Source of the DNA: Blepharisma stoltei | Lineage: Eukaryota; Ciliophora; Heterotrichea; Heterotrichida; Blepharismidae | Direction: 5' to 3' | Length of the DNA: 64,000 bases | Assembly (NCBI GenBank): GCA_914767885.1 | Contig: CAJZBQ010000053.1 | Location: forward strand, 1,054,001 to 1,118,000 | Part shown: positions 32,378 through 44,900 of the stretch, one piece after another | How positions within the stretch are numbered: position 1 is the first letter of the stretch | Layout: each line of letters begins with the position of its first letter | Translations under genes and position numbers: made by a program | The notes under the pieces: generated by a model | The model's database searches: none | Seen by the model: only the letters and a program-made list of their open reading frames with translations | What the model was told of the DNA's origin: nothing

Positions 32378-32932
32378 AGTATCTAGAAGCTAATGCCGTG
32401 ATATAATAACTTATTGGTTATTTAATTGGTTTCTTTATTTTATATCTTAAGAAGAAAATCAAAACTCAAATAATAAATTATAATGCTTCTTAGCTGCTAA
32501 TTAATTATAATTTTTCTTATTGATATTACCTGCGTACATGTTTAAGCAATTAAACAGTTATAATCATTATTATGAATTCATATATGTATAAAACCGCTTT
32601 TATTTGTGTCTAGACAATAATTTTATAGATAAATTACAGCATTCTTATATGAATACTTATTTATGTGCTACAATATTATTCAAAATCAAACTGATCCTAA
32701 TTATTTTTAAATCTCTTTCCAATATCTTTTTATATTATTTCAGAAAAATAGATTTAACCAAAGTATTAAGAAAGAAATTAGCGTGATCTTCACTATTATA
32801 GCATAATTTACTTCTGACTCTTAAATTAATCATAAAAGCTGGGATGTATGATGAAAGTCAAAATTAAATTCTTTCAATATTTAAGAAATTTTGGTCTTAA
32901 ACTAAAATTTAATAAAATAAATATTTTCTAGC
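32378..32932. other. Intergenic, AT-rich, nothing recognised
   Basis: Space between the Kelch-like locus and the second E2-like gene. A 60-codon frame at 32604 has no recognisable content. Confidence 0.5.
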
Positions 32933-33391
32933 ATGATGATGCCAGGGTCCTTATACAGGATTCATAAAGAGACTAAAACAATCGAAAATTCACATTTATA
33001 TAGCATGTGGCCAATTGATGATAAAAATATGTATGATTTTATAGGAACTATAATAGGACCTCAAGGAACTTCTTATGAAGGTGGAATATTCTTTTTAAAA
33101 ATTCAATTTTCAGATCGTTATCCTTTCGTTCCTCCAAATATTAGATTTTTAACTCCAATATTTAATCCATGTATAGATACTAATGGAAATATAACTCTAG
33201 AAATACTAAGAGATATGTGAACTCCTGCAATGACAGTGGAAAAACTTTTGCTGACAATAATGAGCACATTGAATAGTTTTGATATAGAATATTCACCTCC
33301 TAATGAAAGTATTTTGGAAATATATAAAAATAATCCAACACAATATGAGACGATGGCTAGAGAGTGGACAAAGAAATATGCAATAGATTAA
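32933..33391 (+). CDS. E2-like protein lacking the catalytic cysteine (UEV-type)
   Basis: 152 residues with one UGA (DMWTPAM). It follows the UBC fold throughout: FIGTIIGPQGTSYEGGIFFL, RYPFVPPNIRFLTP, and REWTKKYAID at the end. The active-site segment reads FNPCIDTNGNITLEIL: HPN is replaced by NPC and the catalytic Cys by Thr. It therefore cannot form the usual ubiquitin thioester and may act as a non-catalytic E2 variant. Whether the displaced Cys five to ten residues upstream has a role is unknown. Start at ATG 32933; ATG 32936 follows immediately. Confidence 0.82.
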
Positions 33392-33572
33392 GCCTCAAAA
33401 ATTAATTTAAATTCATCACATCCGCCCAATAATGACTATAAATATAAATTTACAAGGGATTTAGCTTCAAATATAAATTTCTGATTAATTTTCCGGTTAT
33501 GGAAAATCTCTAATATAAAAAGCAGACTTTTAAGAAAAATTAAAAAAATAACCAATTAATATCATATCTAAA

Positions 33573-36500
33573 TTAACTTCTATTTATTATATCAAGCGCA
33601 GAAGCTTTTATAAGTTCATTGGCTCTTTTTTCAGTTCTTTTTTTAGTTTCTTCTTTGATTTCTGGAGCTTCAATAATCATATTTTGGATTTCACCTTCCT
33701 CTTCTTCTATTTCCATCTTATCGCTTTCTATTTCAATCACATCTTGTGCAGCATTACAAGGAATTAGCACTCTTTCCACTTCCTCAAGCATATTACATTC
33801 CACACATCTGTCTTTTCTAAGTGAATCTATAAATTTACCCCAAAATTCGTTTCTTTTTAAACAGTCAGCTTTCCCCACAATCCACAGCCCAAACTTCGCT
33901 CTTGTTATAGCCACATTCATTCTTCTATAATCAGCCAAAAATCCTACAGAGTCTCCTGATCTGACTGATGAAAACAGAATTAAATCTTTTTCTCTTCCTT
34001 GAAACCCATCCACAGTATTAATTTCTATATCTTTTCTCCACAACCCTTGATATTTTTTATAAAGAATTTCTCTTATAAGTTTTACCTGCCTTCTATAAGG
34101 CGTAACTATTCCAATATTTAGCCTTGACTGATGCCAATTTGAAAATTTCTCATATATTTGCACAATAAAGTCAGCTTCTGGTTTATTAAATAAGCTTGTT
34201 TCTTCTTGTGACTTAGACTCATTACTGGTTTTTAAATCAAAAAACATCACGTCAATATGAGGCATCCAATTAGGCCGCGGCCTTGTAAGCACTTCTGGGG
34301 CATTCTGAAGTCGAGATTCATAAAAAAATTCTGAAGAAAACCAACAAATTTCTGGGGTCATTCTGTATTGGATTTCGAGCATAATTACTTCTGTGCCGCC
34401 TTCCATAAGTCTTTCAAATAGAGATCTGTTATATAGAACTTTCGGAGAATGCTTATTAAAGGTAGTGCTAGGCAGCTGTCTTGGGTCTCCAACTAAAACT
34501 ACATGTTTAGCTCCATACTGCAAGGGAATTAAAGTGCTTAATTCTACACTTTGGCAAGCCTCATCAATTAGCACACAAGTGAACTTGTTCTTAAGTCCTT
34601 GCATTTCTTTGCTCCCTGCAGTACTTAAAGTACAAAAAATGATGTCAGCTTTTTCTAATAAATCCATTTCATATTCTTTTTTTCTTTCTTTAAATTTTGC
34701 TTTAATACCTTTTTCTCTAAATAAATTATTTTGGACTTCTCGCCTTTTTTCTTCAAGCTGCACTAAAACTGATTTATCACCTTTTGTTTTCGCTTTAACT
34801 AATGCTGCGTCTACTTTATTTAATTCATTTTTCCATTGGTCTATATTTACTTGTGGAGCAGTTAGTCCTTGCTTTTTGAATTTTTCTGATAGTAAATATT
34901 CCACAGTAATTTTTTTTACTTCTTTAGGAGTTTCTCTGGTATCGTTAGGATTTTTTTGTCTGAGCTCTAAATGCTGAAGATTTACGTGGCCAAGCCTAAC
35001 GAATAATAAATCGTGTCTTTTTTTGCCATCATCCCCAAATAGTCCTTGTTTTACAGTTCTGCAGGCAAGCTCATCAATTGCAGCATTACTAGGGGCGCAA
35101 ACGAGAAGGCGAGGCCTTTCATTATTAGGAGCCCTTATGAGTAAGAATGATGACATTATGCCAAGTAAAGTATGAGTTTTTCCAGTCCCAGGAGGGCCTT
35201 GCAGAAGAGTGATTCCTGTATTCTGTGAGCACACTTTTTGTATTGCTTCACTTTGGGAGGAGTTGTAGCGATCCTCTATCATTTTTATATACCCATTTGT
35301 CAAATCTGGCGCAAATCATATCCCTTTCATGCTCGGGTTCATAATAAATTCCCCAATATCCAAAAATTCAGCTAATTTTATCATTTTGAACTCCCTCATT
35401 AAAGAGGTGAGCGATTCTGCATAAATTACGATAAAAATTTCAGGTCTTTCTAATTTTTGTGCAAAATCGTTTTTTACTTTTAGCAGCCAGCTGCAGCCTC
35501 TGTTTTCCCTTTCACATACTCCTAAGTAATACTCTGGCACTTTTTCTGAATTTCATTCAGAAAACCTCGGTGGTATGTCAACTTTTGTAGAGCAAGGAAT
35601 TATGATTACTAAATCGTCTTGTTTGATTGATTTATAAAATGAGACATTTCCTGATTTCTCGTCTCCAGGGACAACAATTGCATATTCTTGTTGTAGGCTA
35701 TGCAACCTTAGCTCTATAATATACTTATTTAATTGATTTTATAATAGCTTAATCTTCTCTAAAACCAATTTTTATTATAAGAATAAAGCCAGCCTCCCAA
35801 TTATGTCTATGCAAATAGGTATAGATTGTGAAGACATATCATTCTGATTTAACGCACAAAAAATATCAGCCCTCAGCTCATCAAAAAACGCCGGCAAAAA
35901 AAATTCCCTGTAATATTTCCCATTTTTAAATCCAATTGGTATTGCTTTTCTCGCTAAAGGTGGAGGATCTGGATTCGTCAAGTCTAAACTCAGCACAAAA
36001 TTATAAAATTCACTTATAACTAGCCGATTGTGATATCTAGCAGTTCTAGCCTGAGCTTCTTGTTCTTCTGGGGTCATATTTTGCGATTTTTGAAGGTATT
36101 TCATCGCATTGTTAAAATCCTTCTCTTTTTGGCTCAGTCTTGCATTTTCAGCATCTTCAGCTTCTTTTGCTTGCTCTTGGATTTTTCTTTCAGTTTCCTC
36201 CTTTACGAAATCATTCACCTTAAACGCAACCTTTTTATCCTGTTTAGAAATTTTACGTGGTTCTGGCGCATCTGTTTTTTCTCGCTTTTTAGGGATTTCT
36301 GGGAGAGTTTTTTGGCTTTCAAGCTGCTTATTTCACTGGAGCAATTTGTTGAGAGAAATGTCTTCGTCGTCTTTTTTGGCTTTTTGCAAAATATTAAAGT
36401 CAGGGAGAATTCGTTTAGCGGGCTCTGAAGCATGAGATTTTACGGTAAGGACTAATTCTCGAGATTTTTGAGGAGGTTTTGCATTTAGTCATGGTTTTTT

Positions 36501-36725
36501 TGAGTCTGAGTCGTAAGAGTCATCAAGAGAAATGCTTTCTTGGCCTTTGTATGTTTCTTTAAGTTTATCAGATATAATTTTATCTGAGCCCATAGCTTTT
36601 TTAACGATATCAGGCGCATTGTCTAGGTTGAGCACAGGGTCCTTTTTTAAATATGACTTTACCATATCAGGCCTTGGTTTTTTGCTCTTACTGAGATTTT
36701 CTGAGCTCCTTTTCATATTTTGCAT
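33573..36725 (-). CDS. SEN1/senataxin-type superfamily 1 RNA/DNA helicase
   Basis: Blocks 36725 to ~35786 and 35731-33573 join to about 1,032 residues. The N-terminal ~300 residues are charged and low complexity. The helicase core has motif I LLQGPPGTGKTHT, the DEAC box CVLIDEACQSVE, GDPRQLPST, QYRMTPEICWFSS, TVDGFQGREKDL and VAITRAKFGLWIVG, in the UPF1-like order. The insert between motifs Ia and II is long and Lys/Glu-rich, as in SEN1. SEN1 proteins unwind RNA:DNA hybrids and help terminate transcription. UGA encodes Trp at four or more sites. A basic/acidic C-terminal tail (EIEEEEGEIQN) ends the protein. Confidence 0.88.
35732..35785. other. IES, ~54 bp, in SEN1-like gene
   Basis: TA-bounded. 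The minus-strand join reads ..IIGRLALNKYIIELRLHS... Boundary good to a base or two. Confidence 0.68.
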
Positions 36726-36830
36726 TTCACCAAGATACTTATTTATGGGGTCTTAGAATATTAAAACTTATTTGATTATTTTTGTTTGAATCCTGGCCCA
36801 ATCTTTACTGATAAATAAATTAACATTCAA

Positions 36831-38780
36831 ATGGCAGATTTTATACTATTTTATATCAAAAAATATTTTTAAAAATTATTTTATTTTTTTTTTAAATTAT
36901 ACTAAAAATCATACAATTTTGGGGCTAATTATAACACAGCTGCTTTCTTTATCAATTTATTCTCTATTAGCACCGTTTTATCCATCAGAGGCAAGGCACA
37001 AAGGAATACATGGAGGTATGATTGGCCTAGTTTTTAGCTGTTACCCAATTGCAGCTTCAATTTCATCACCTTTAATAGGGAAATATTTAGGGTACTTAGG
37101 ACGTAAAAGAATGCTTTTTGTGGGCTGCTGCTGCAATACATTGGCTATGATAGGCTTTGGCTGCATTCCATATATGAATAAGCACGGATTTTTAAGTATT
37201 AGCATATTATCTAGACTATTACAAGGTTTTGGTGCTGGATGTATAGGAACTTCTTCATTTGCTATTGTAGCTGCAAGGTACCCAGATAAGATGGAAACAA
37301 TGATGGGCTTTATGCAAACTGCAAGCGCTGTAGGATTTATGTTAGGCCCTTTGTTTGGGTCTGTATTATATTCGATAGATGGTTTTAGTTTTTTATTTTT
37401 TACTTATGGATTGATATTTCTATTCTTTTTACCTTTTTTCTGTGTAATGATACAAAAGGATGAAAAATATTTCAAGCCTGACAATATAGTAATTTTAATT
37501 GATTTTAAAAAAAAATTAATATGATTTTTTTTTAAAACATTATAACGGATTTTAATATTTTTTAGCATAATATTAAAGCCATGGACTTTATAAAAGTATA
37601 TCCTGCAGTTTTAGACTTGATTTTGGTAGTTTTAGCAGCAGCCTGTCTAAGCTTTCTAAACCCAACTCTTGCAGACCATTTAGAGACTTATAATATTCAC
37701 ATTGTTGTAGCTGGGATAATTTTTACTTTGCCGACTCTGAGCTACATTGTTGTAGTTATTGCAATTAAATATATTCATATTGAGAGAAAAGCTATTATGG
37801 CTTTAGGATTATTTACAATTGGACTTGCATGTATAGAAATCGGGCCTTGGAAATATTCAGGACTTCCGCATAATTTAGGGATTGTGATTGTAGCTTCAAT
37901 TACTTTTGGGATTGGATACGCATCTTCCATTATTCCATCCCTTCCAGATATGATTGATAGTTCTCAGACCTTGCTATCTCAGTATGAGCATCAACAAGTC
38001 TCTGATTTTATTTTTTATTTAATAAGCTTTGTTGGAGTCGAATAGCACATTTTCGTATTTTTGGTAAAAAATATAAAAAGCTTACTCCCCCCCCCCCCTC
38101 CGTGAGCGAACAAAAAAATTTTGTTCGCTCACGGAGGGGGGTTAATTTTTTTTTTTTAAAAAAAAAATTTATATATAAATTTTATAAAAAATATTTTTTT
38201 CGAAATTTAAAAAAATCCTAATTTGCAAAATTGGGAAGCAAATATTAATTTAATTTGCAAAATTTATGTTTTAAAACGCAATTTGTTTAAAATTAAACAG
38301 AATTAGCTCTAGATTTCATTATACTAATTATCACTTATATATCAAAATTTTTTTCCATTAAAATTTTTTCTATTAAAAAATTTTTGTTCACTCACGGAGG
38401 GTGGGTGGGTTTTTGGTCAAAAAATGGCGATTTTTCTAATGGTTTTGTTCGCTCACGGAGGGGGGGGGGGGGGGGAGTTAGGAAATTCGTGAGTTTAATT
38501 TTAAAGGAAAAAGGCTATATCTGGGATCCTTAATTTTGGGTTCTTTGCTGGAGAAATGATAGGGCCGCCACTTGCAGGGGTTTTAAGCGATAATATAGGC
38601 TTTGAGAATTCAGAAGCGGCAATATCGCTGGTGTTGTTTTTGTATATTGGAATTTTTGTATATTTTACGAAATCTTTCAAATGCAAAGTATACGAAGAAA
38701 GTGTCAGCCCAATTATGAAAAATAAAGTAGATGTTCCATATGACACTGTAGCATTGGAAGATATTTCTGTAAATCCTTAA
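36831..38780 (+). CDS. SLC18B1-like major facilitator transporter
   Basis: Blocks 36831-36843, 36905-37486, 37573-38010 and 38518-38780 join to 431 residues with about 12 TM segments. Landmarks: GLIITQLLSLSIYSLLAPFY (TM1), GKYLGYLGRKRMLFVG (loop 2-3), RLLQGFGAGCIGTSSFAI (TM4), MGFMQTASAVGFMLGPLFG (TM5) and FAGEMIGPPLAGVLSD (TM11). This matches vesicular amine transporter relatives (SLC18B1, polyamine). Substrate is inferred only. The first block is just 13 nt: ATG GCA GAT TTT plus one base, so the true start is visible only after IES removal. No UGA was needed. Confidence 0.82.
36844..36904. other. IES, 61 bp, after the fourth codon of the SLC18-like gene
   Basis: TA at 36842-36843 and 36903-36904. 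Removal reads MADFKNHTILGLIITQLL. Confidence 0.75.
37487..37572. other. IES, ~86 bp, in SLC18-like gene
   Basis: TA at 37485-37486 and 37571-37572. Removal reads FKPDNIKAMDFIKVYPAV at the central loop. Other TA pairs 3 nt away are possible. Confidence 0.7.
38011..38517. other. IES, 507 bp, in SLC18-like gene, carrying a family A MITE
   Basis: TA at 38009-38010 and 38516-38517. Removal reads QVSDFISGILNFGFFAGE. Confidence 0.85.
38085..38477. mobile_element. Family A MITE, 393 bp, inverted orientation
   Basis: TTA at 38082-38084 and 38478-38480. Here the terminal hairpin is at the left and the doubled TIR at the right. Poly-G tracts of ~15 are extreme and could be assembly-sensitive. Confidence 0.9.
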
Positions 38781-39541
38781 AAATTATTTATATGAATTTG
38801 ATTAATATATAATTTTATTCCATTATACAAATTCTTTTTCTCAGACTTAATATAACTAACTTCCAATGAATTTATAATGTAATGTAAAATAAATTCAACA
38901 TATTTTATATCTGATTCACTTAAATTATTTTATTTGCTTTAAGCAAATGAATTTCTTCATTAATCTTCATTTTTTAGTTTTACTGACTCTTTGTGTATTA
39001 TTTTATAATTATTGCTATTAGTATTCTTTGATATTAAAACGAAGATTACTAGCTCAATATTTTTTATTTTAATTTTCTGTAGAAATTTATATTCCAATAT
39101 AAATAGCTCATCTAATTTAATTTAGAATGTTTCTGTGTCCTTTTTAAAGTACCTGTGAAATTAAGTCGAACACACCTTCTAGAACTATTTTTTAAAAACT
39201 ATGTGATTGATAATTTTTACTCTTTAATTGACTATTTGTGTGAAATTTGTTATTTTATAAAGATTTTTAAGCTATATCTAAATATAGTTAAAATAAATAT
39301 GATGATAATACAATTCTTTTCTATAAAATACAAATTTATTAAATTGAATTTAAGTATAATATATAACATATTAAGAGTATAAAGCCAAAGATATAAAAAA
39401 TATTGACAAAAAAATCAAAATTTTAGCAATCAATGATATTGCAATGAAATAAATCAACCTTAAGTACATAGTTAATAAATTAAGTAATCACAATGGAAAA
39501 TAGGATCTGATATAAGAATTCATCCTAGTCTATAATCATTT
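38781..39541. other. Intergenic, very AT-rich, nothing recognised
   Basis: A 75-codon frame at 39155 is Phe/Ile/Lys-rich low-complexity translation and is not supported as a gene. Confidence 0.5.
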
Positions 39542-39555
39542 AAGACTATCATATG

Positions 39556-40171
39556 GATATACATAAAATGGCGTATGGCGACCGACCCCACCCTCTCAGT
39601 GGTGGTTACCCATGTATATCCGGGCATGGTTTTTGGAGCCAGGAATTAGCCCAACAACGTCTGGGACCTCGAAGCGAGAGGCCTAAGCGCGAGAGCCGCT
39701 GTTTTTGCGACCAGACCCATGGGCAGTTATTCGTGACTTCTTTTGCCAGCAGCGCTCAGCCCAGTGAGTGCCCGAAATGAGGCAGGGTGAATTACCTGCC
39801 TAAGCTGCTTTAGTGGCTCGCCCCCCGAATGGCGAAAAGCTGTTGAGTTCTTTCTCGGGATGACCGGAAAAGAGGGGAGGCGAGTTAGACACCAAAACGG
39901 GGGTCTCTCCAGTTGAAAAGGTGCCCTTCAATGGGCAGATCTGGCGGACGACGAAGCGGAGTTGGCGTAAACTTAGGCGACGATCCAAGTTGGAAATGGA
40001 GGTGGTCAGCAAAGCCGGTATGAGACGGCCCTTGACAATACCTCTACCGAGAAACCGGGGGTTTCGGCCCGGGCTTGGTGAACGCTCTGCCACCACACGG
40101 GAAACCGTGGCATGCGACCTCGGACGTAGTAGGGACCTTAAATACCCAGCGTAATCTTAATCTTAATCTTA
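39556..40171 (+). mobile_element. SINE-beta copy, 616 bp
   Basis: Perfect 14-bp target duplication AAGACTATCATATG at 39542-39555 and 40172-40185. Starts gatatacataaaatggcg, ends with (AATCTT)n. Near-identical in blocks to 18921-19531. Intergenic. Confidence 0.92.
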
Positions 40172-40228
40172 AAGACTATCATATGCTTTCAATTCAATTA
40201 TTCAAAATTAAATTACTTTTGCGATAAA

Positions 40229-40961
40229 ATGATGGGTGATGAGATGCTTAAAAAAAGATTATTACTGATACCAATAGCTTTATTCTTGTTCTGCTTATTT
40301 TTGATGTTTTTTTCCTTTATAGACACCGATTGAGCGAAAATTCAAGCAGGAGAAGATATTTATGAAATCGGCCTTTTTAGTTGTTCGAATTGCCAAAATC
40401 AATATAAAAGCTGAGATTGAAAATGCTTTTCTGATTTTGCTTGCATTTCCCCACAAAATTTAAGAAACTGTTTGGACTTTACAGCAGCTACAAAAGCTTC
40501 AAGAGTATATATATGCCTCGAATTTTTTGCTCTGATTTCAGGATTATTATTAATTGACAAACTCGTGATTGCTTATTATAATAAACAATGGTGCCATTTC
40601 TTTTAATTTTAAAAAAAAAATTATTTAATTTCATAAATAATTTTTTTTAAAAAATTAATTTTTCAATAAAAATAATTTTTAAAATCTAATGCAAAATAAA
40701 CACCATGTATCAATTAGCGTTTATTTGCTGAGCTCTCTAATGAGTATATCACATTTAATCAGCTACTTAAGCTGGCTTTATCTTATAAATCAAGAGGTCA
40801 TTTCCAGTAGATCAGTCGTTACGGAAAGTGGTCCAAGAGTATACTCAAAAGAAGGATCCTCAAAATCAATGCTTGCCTGTGTTCTATCTTTTATTGCGAT
40901 AATTATTTTACATTTGGTGATGAAATCTTATGAAGGAAAAGACTTATACTATAATTACTAA
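40229..40961 (+). CDS. Four-TM Cys-rich-loop membrane protein (copy a)
   Basis: Blocks 40229-40583 and 40699-40961 join to 205 residues. TM1 is LLLIPIALFLFCLFLMFF. The first extracellular loop has regularly spaced Cys and Trp (CSNCQ, SWDWKCFSDFACIS, NLRNCLDF). Three further TM segments follow. The layout (4 TM, Cys-rich loop 1 with TM2 shortly after) resembles claudin/PMP22-like tetraspan proteins, but no signature is firm. Three UGA Trp codons lie in the first half. A tandem relative follows at 41082. Confidence 0.68.
40584..40698. other. IES, 115 bp, in four-TM copy a
   Basis: AATAAACA repeats hold the TA at 40582-40583 and 40697-40698. Removal reads AYYNKHHVSISVYLL. Confidence 0.75.
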
Positions 40962-41081
40962 TAATTTTATTTTTTTTAAAAAAATAAATCAATATTTTTG
41001 CCAAATATTTATTTATTTATATTTTGTATAATTATTTTCGATGACACAATTTCTCTTGACACCCTTATAAAAAGGTTCACA

Positions 41082-41824
41082 ATGAGACGTTGAATGTTTA
41101 GATGTGGCTTATTATTTACATCAGCTTTTTCCTTAATTTCTTTTATCCTTTATAACGGAAGATGGGTTCTTCGGTTCACCAGAAACTCTTATTGGCAAGG
41201 TGGTTTGTTAGCATGCCAAGACTGCAATGAAGATATCAAAAATTTGCATTGAAATTGCTTACAGTCACTAAACTGTGCCAGCGATTTTACTAAAGGAAGC
41301 TGCGAGTTATATTCAGACCTTGCACTAGCTTCAAAAGGTTTTATACTTTTTCCTATAAATAGCCTTAATTACCACCAAGCTATTTTTTTTTTGCCTAAAT
41401 ATCGTAAAAATTTTATATTATATTTGAAGCAATTGCTTTTATTTTTTTTATTTTCTTTTTACAAGCTTACATTAAGATTCTGGCAGGGAAACACTATGGT
41501 TTTCCTATCATGAACTATTTGTACGCTATCGGCGTCTCATTTTTTAATTTTTTAGCAACAATTGCTTGGTTTTATTTAAGCAGGGCAAGTCTTACTTTAG
41601 ATTGTCAAAGGGAGCCTCTTGAAAATGAGCGTCCGCCAGCGTGTTCGACAGTAGGACCATTTGGTTTGATGTTTTCAAACGTCTTTTTGATTCCGATGTC
41701 ATTTATGTTTTGTTATGCGTATTATCACAGAGAAATTAGAATAGATTTAATTGCGCATCAAAATAAGGATCTGGATTCAGAACAAAGTGAAGTGAGTTTT
41801 GACCAGTCTAATTTAGAAAATTAA
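41082..41824 (+). CDS. Four-TM Cys-rich-loop membrane protein (copy b)
   Basis: Blocks 41082-41345 and 41423-41824 join to 221 residues. TM1 (CGLLFTSAFSLISFILY) is followed by a Cys-rich loop (ACQDCNED, HWNCLQSLNCASDF, GSCELY). Three TM segments and a short acidic cytosolic tail (DLDSEQSEVSFDQS) follow. Cys spacing and topology parallel copy a. Three UGA Trp codons occur. IES position differs from copy a. Confidence 0.68.
41346..41422. other. IES, 77 bp, in four-TM copy b
   Basis: TA at 41344-41345 and 41421-41422. Removal reads LASKGFIFEAIAFIFF. Confidence 0.75.
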
Positions 41825-41917
41825 TTTATTATGAATAGGGCGACTTAGAATGAGCTTTTTTAAGGTTTTATTTGAATTTTTTAATTATTTAGGAATCTTG
41901 TGATTATTGTTAGAATC

Positions 41918-44900
41918 CTAGTCAATCTTAGAGTTAAAAATTGACGTACTTACACCCCAAGATGACCATAGCAGCTTATGTTTATTTTTTTCAGAAATTC
42001 CTTCATTTTCTTTACTTTTTTCCTCTTGACTATTGTCATCATTCCATATTTTAATCGTCTGATCTCGACTTGCTGACAATATAAATCTTCCACACGGCGA
42101 ATAGCATATAGAACTTACTGCATCTTTATGCCCAACAAGCTGATTTAAAATTGTTTGACTTTCTATATCCCATACAATAATGCTTTGATCTCAACTCCCA
42201 GACACAAAATACTTTCCGCATGGCGAAAACGCAAGAGCTGAAATATTTCCTGTATGCCCTTGGAAATGCTTTATTGCTTTTCCAGTCTCTAGAGAATAAA
42301 TTTCAATAATTTTTTCGTTTCCGCCAGAAGCTAAAAATTTGTCACAAGGTGAAAATGCGGTCACTAAAATAGAGGCCTTGGATGTATATAGTTTTTTTAC
42401 CCTTTTTAGAGTTTTTGATGACAATATAGCAATATAATCTGCATTTAAAGCTATAGCTAAATATTTTCTTGTGCTTGAAGTAGAAATTGAAATAATAGCT
42501 TCAGTGGAGTTTTCTGACTCCCCTCCCCCCCTTTAAATTGGAACAAAATATAGGTAAAATTTCCACTTTTTTGGTAAATTAACCCCCCTTTAAATTGGAA
42601 CAAAATTTAATTTTATAATACAAAATTTTATATATATAAATCATAATTTTTATGTAAAAAGTTTTGATATAATTTAAATGTTTCTTCTTAACTAAAATTA
42701 AAAATTTAGTTATATCCTGCCTTGTTTTAAAAGAATAGAGTATAAAGAACATCTTATTTAAATAAATTTATTATCCTTAATTGTAAATTTTTAAAAAAAT
42801 TTAATTTTTTTTTTATAAAAATGATATTTTTTATTTAAATAGCTTTGATATAAATTCAATACGAATTCTTTGCAAAAATTCAAAATTTACTTATCTCTTG
42901 CTTTATTTTAAAGAATAGAGTATAAATAATATCTTATTTAAACAAAATTAGCACTTTGATTAATAAATTTTCCAAAATTTTTTTTTTAATTTTTTTTTAT
43001 CAATAAAAATAATAATTTTTGTGTAAATAGTTTTGATACCAATTAATAGTGGCGTATTAATTAATAATAAAATTTTAGTTATATCTTGCTTTGTTTTAAA
43101 GGATAAAGAGTAAATAGCGTTTTATTAAACAAATTTATTATTCTGATTCGATAAATTTTTGAAATTTTTTGTTTTTTTAAATTTTATATAAAAATTTTTA
43201 TAATGATTGTTTTTAAAAAAATTTTCTTAACCCCCCTTTAAATTGGAACAAAATTTTTAGTTCCAATTTAAAGGGGTGGGGGGAGTGAGGAGAACTGAAT
43301 TTTGGAGTCTGAGAAAAAATCTTTATGATAAACAAATGATCAATCCCTCGTTAAACAAGAAATCACATGCTTTCCACTAGGAGAAAATGCGGCAAAAATA
43401 ACACCTAATCTTTCTTGATGCGATTTTATAAGCTGGCCAGATTTTAAGTCTCATAGCTTCACAGCGCTATCGAGCCCTCCTGAAACTAAATAGTTATTGC
43501 AACGAGATATGGCAATATTATTCACAGAACAGGTATGGCTTTTTAATTTCTTTATAATTTTAAATGTTTTTGCACATCATACAAAAATTGCCCCGCTGCT
43601 GTCACAGGTAATAAAAAAATTCCCACATAGTGATCAAGCTACTGCATTAATAGAGCTTATGATTTCTTTATCTCTTGGCTGAAACGAATGCAAACTTCAG
43701 ATTTTTATTGTTTTGTCCCAGCTTCCAGAAGCAAGAAATTTCCCACATGGAGAAAACGCTATGCTGCTAACTATTTCACTATGATTTTGTAATATTCTTT
43801 TTTGATTGCTTTGTCAATAGGCCTTAAATATTTATTGCCTAATTTATTATTAAAAATGTTTAAATTTAATATAATAATTTATTAAAACAGTATAAATGAG
43901 TTTTGAGTTTTGAATCAAGATCATAAACATATATCCCACTTAAGCTGCAACAAGCCATTTTATTTTCGCATGAAAGAGCTACTGCGTTTACTATATTTGG
44001 ATAATCTCCAAATGATGTTGCTTCGGATTCTTCCAAAAGATTCCAAATTTTGACACCTTTATCTCCACAAGTCGCAATAAACTTTTTATGTGTTATATAG
44101 GATAATGATCGAACTCCATATAAATTTGAAAATTTTTTGATTTTTGTAAGATTTTCTAATTCCCAAGTGCAGACTCAGCTATTTTCATTCCCAGCAATCA
44201 GATATCTACCACAATTGGTAAATAAAAGTTTCTTAATCACATCTTCATTGCAAATTTTTATAGTTTTAGTCTTCTTAATGCTAATATTTAATATTTTTAT
44301 ATCTCTCCTCTCATGCCCATATGCTAAATAGTTTCCACATGGTGAAAAAGCGACTGCACCAATTATTATATAGGGATTTGTCAATAATAAAAGCTCGTTA
44401 CAAGTTTCAATGTCCCATAATCTTACTGTTCGGTCCGCTCCTGCAGATGCAAGAATATCTCCATTTGGCGAATAAGCTACACATTTAATAGTTTGCTGGT
44501 GGCCTCTAAATATTTTGAGTTCTTGTAAAGTTTTAAGGCACCAGAGCTTTATAGTAGTATCAGCGCTTGCAGATGCCAAATACTGCCCACAAGGAGAATA
44601 GCATATCGAGGTCACCCAATTTTTATGGCCTTTTATTGTAATTTCGCCAAAACTAGCAGAGCTTAATTTGCAATTTTTTAAATTTGAGCAATAAATATTT
44701 GAGTAAGAAAAATTTACATTGGTAAGGTCGCTGCCTTTGAAATTTGTATTAATTCAGTTTCCGCATGATAAATCGGCGTCTGGTATTTTTATATTTTTTA
44801 AATTTTTATTGGTAAATGAAAATTCAGCTAAATTTAACAGTGAAATCGCATTGCTGGCTGCTATTGAAATTTCTTCTGAGTCTTTGGAATAAATTATAAA

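Noticed and set aside
39155-39382. 75-codon frame in intergenic DNA
   Set aside because: Low-complexity translation (YFIKIFKLY type), adjacent to repeats; not supported.
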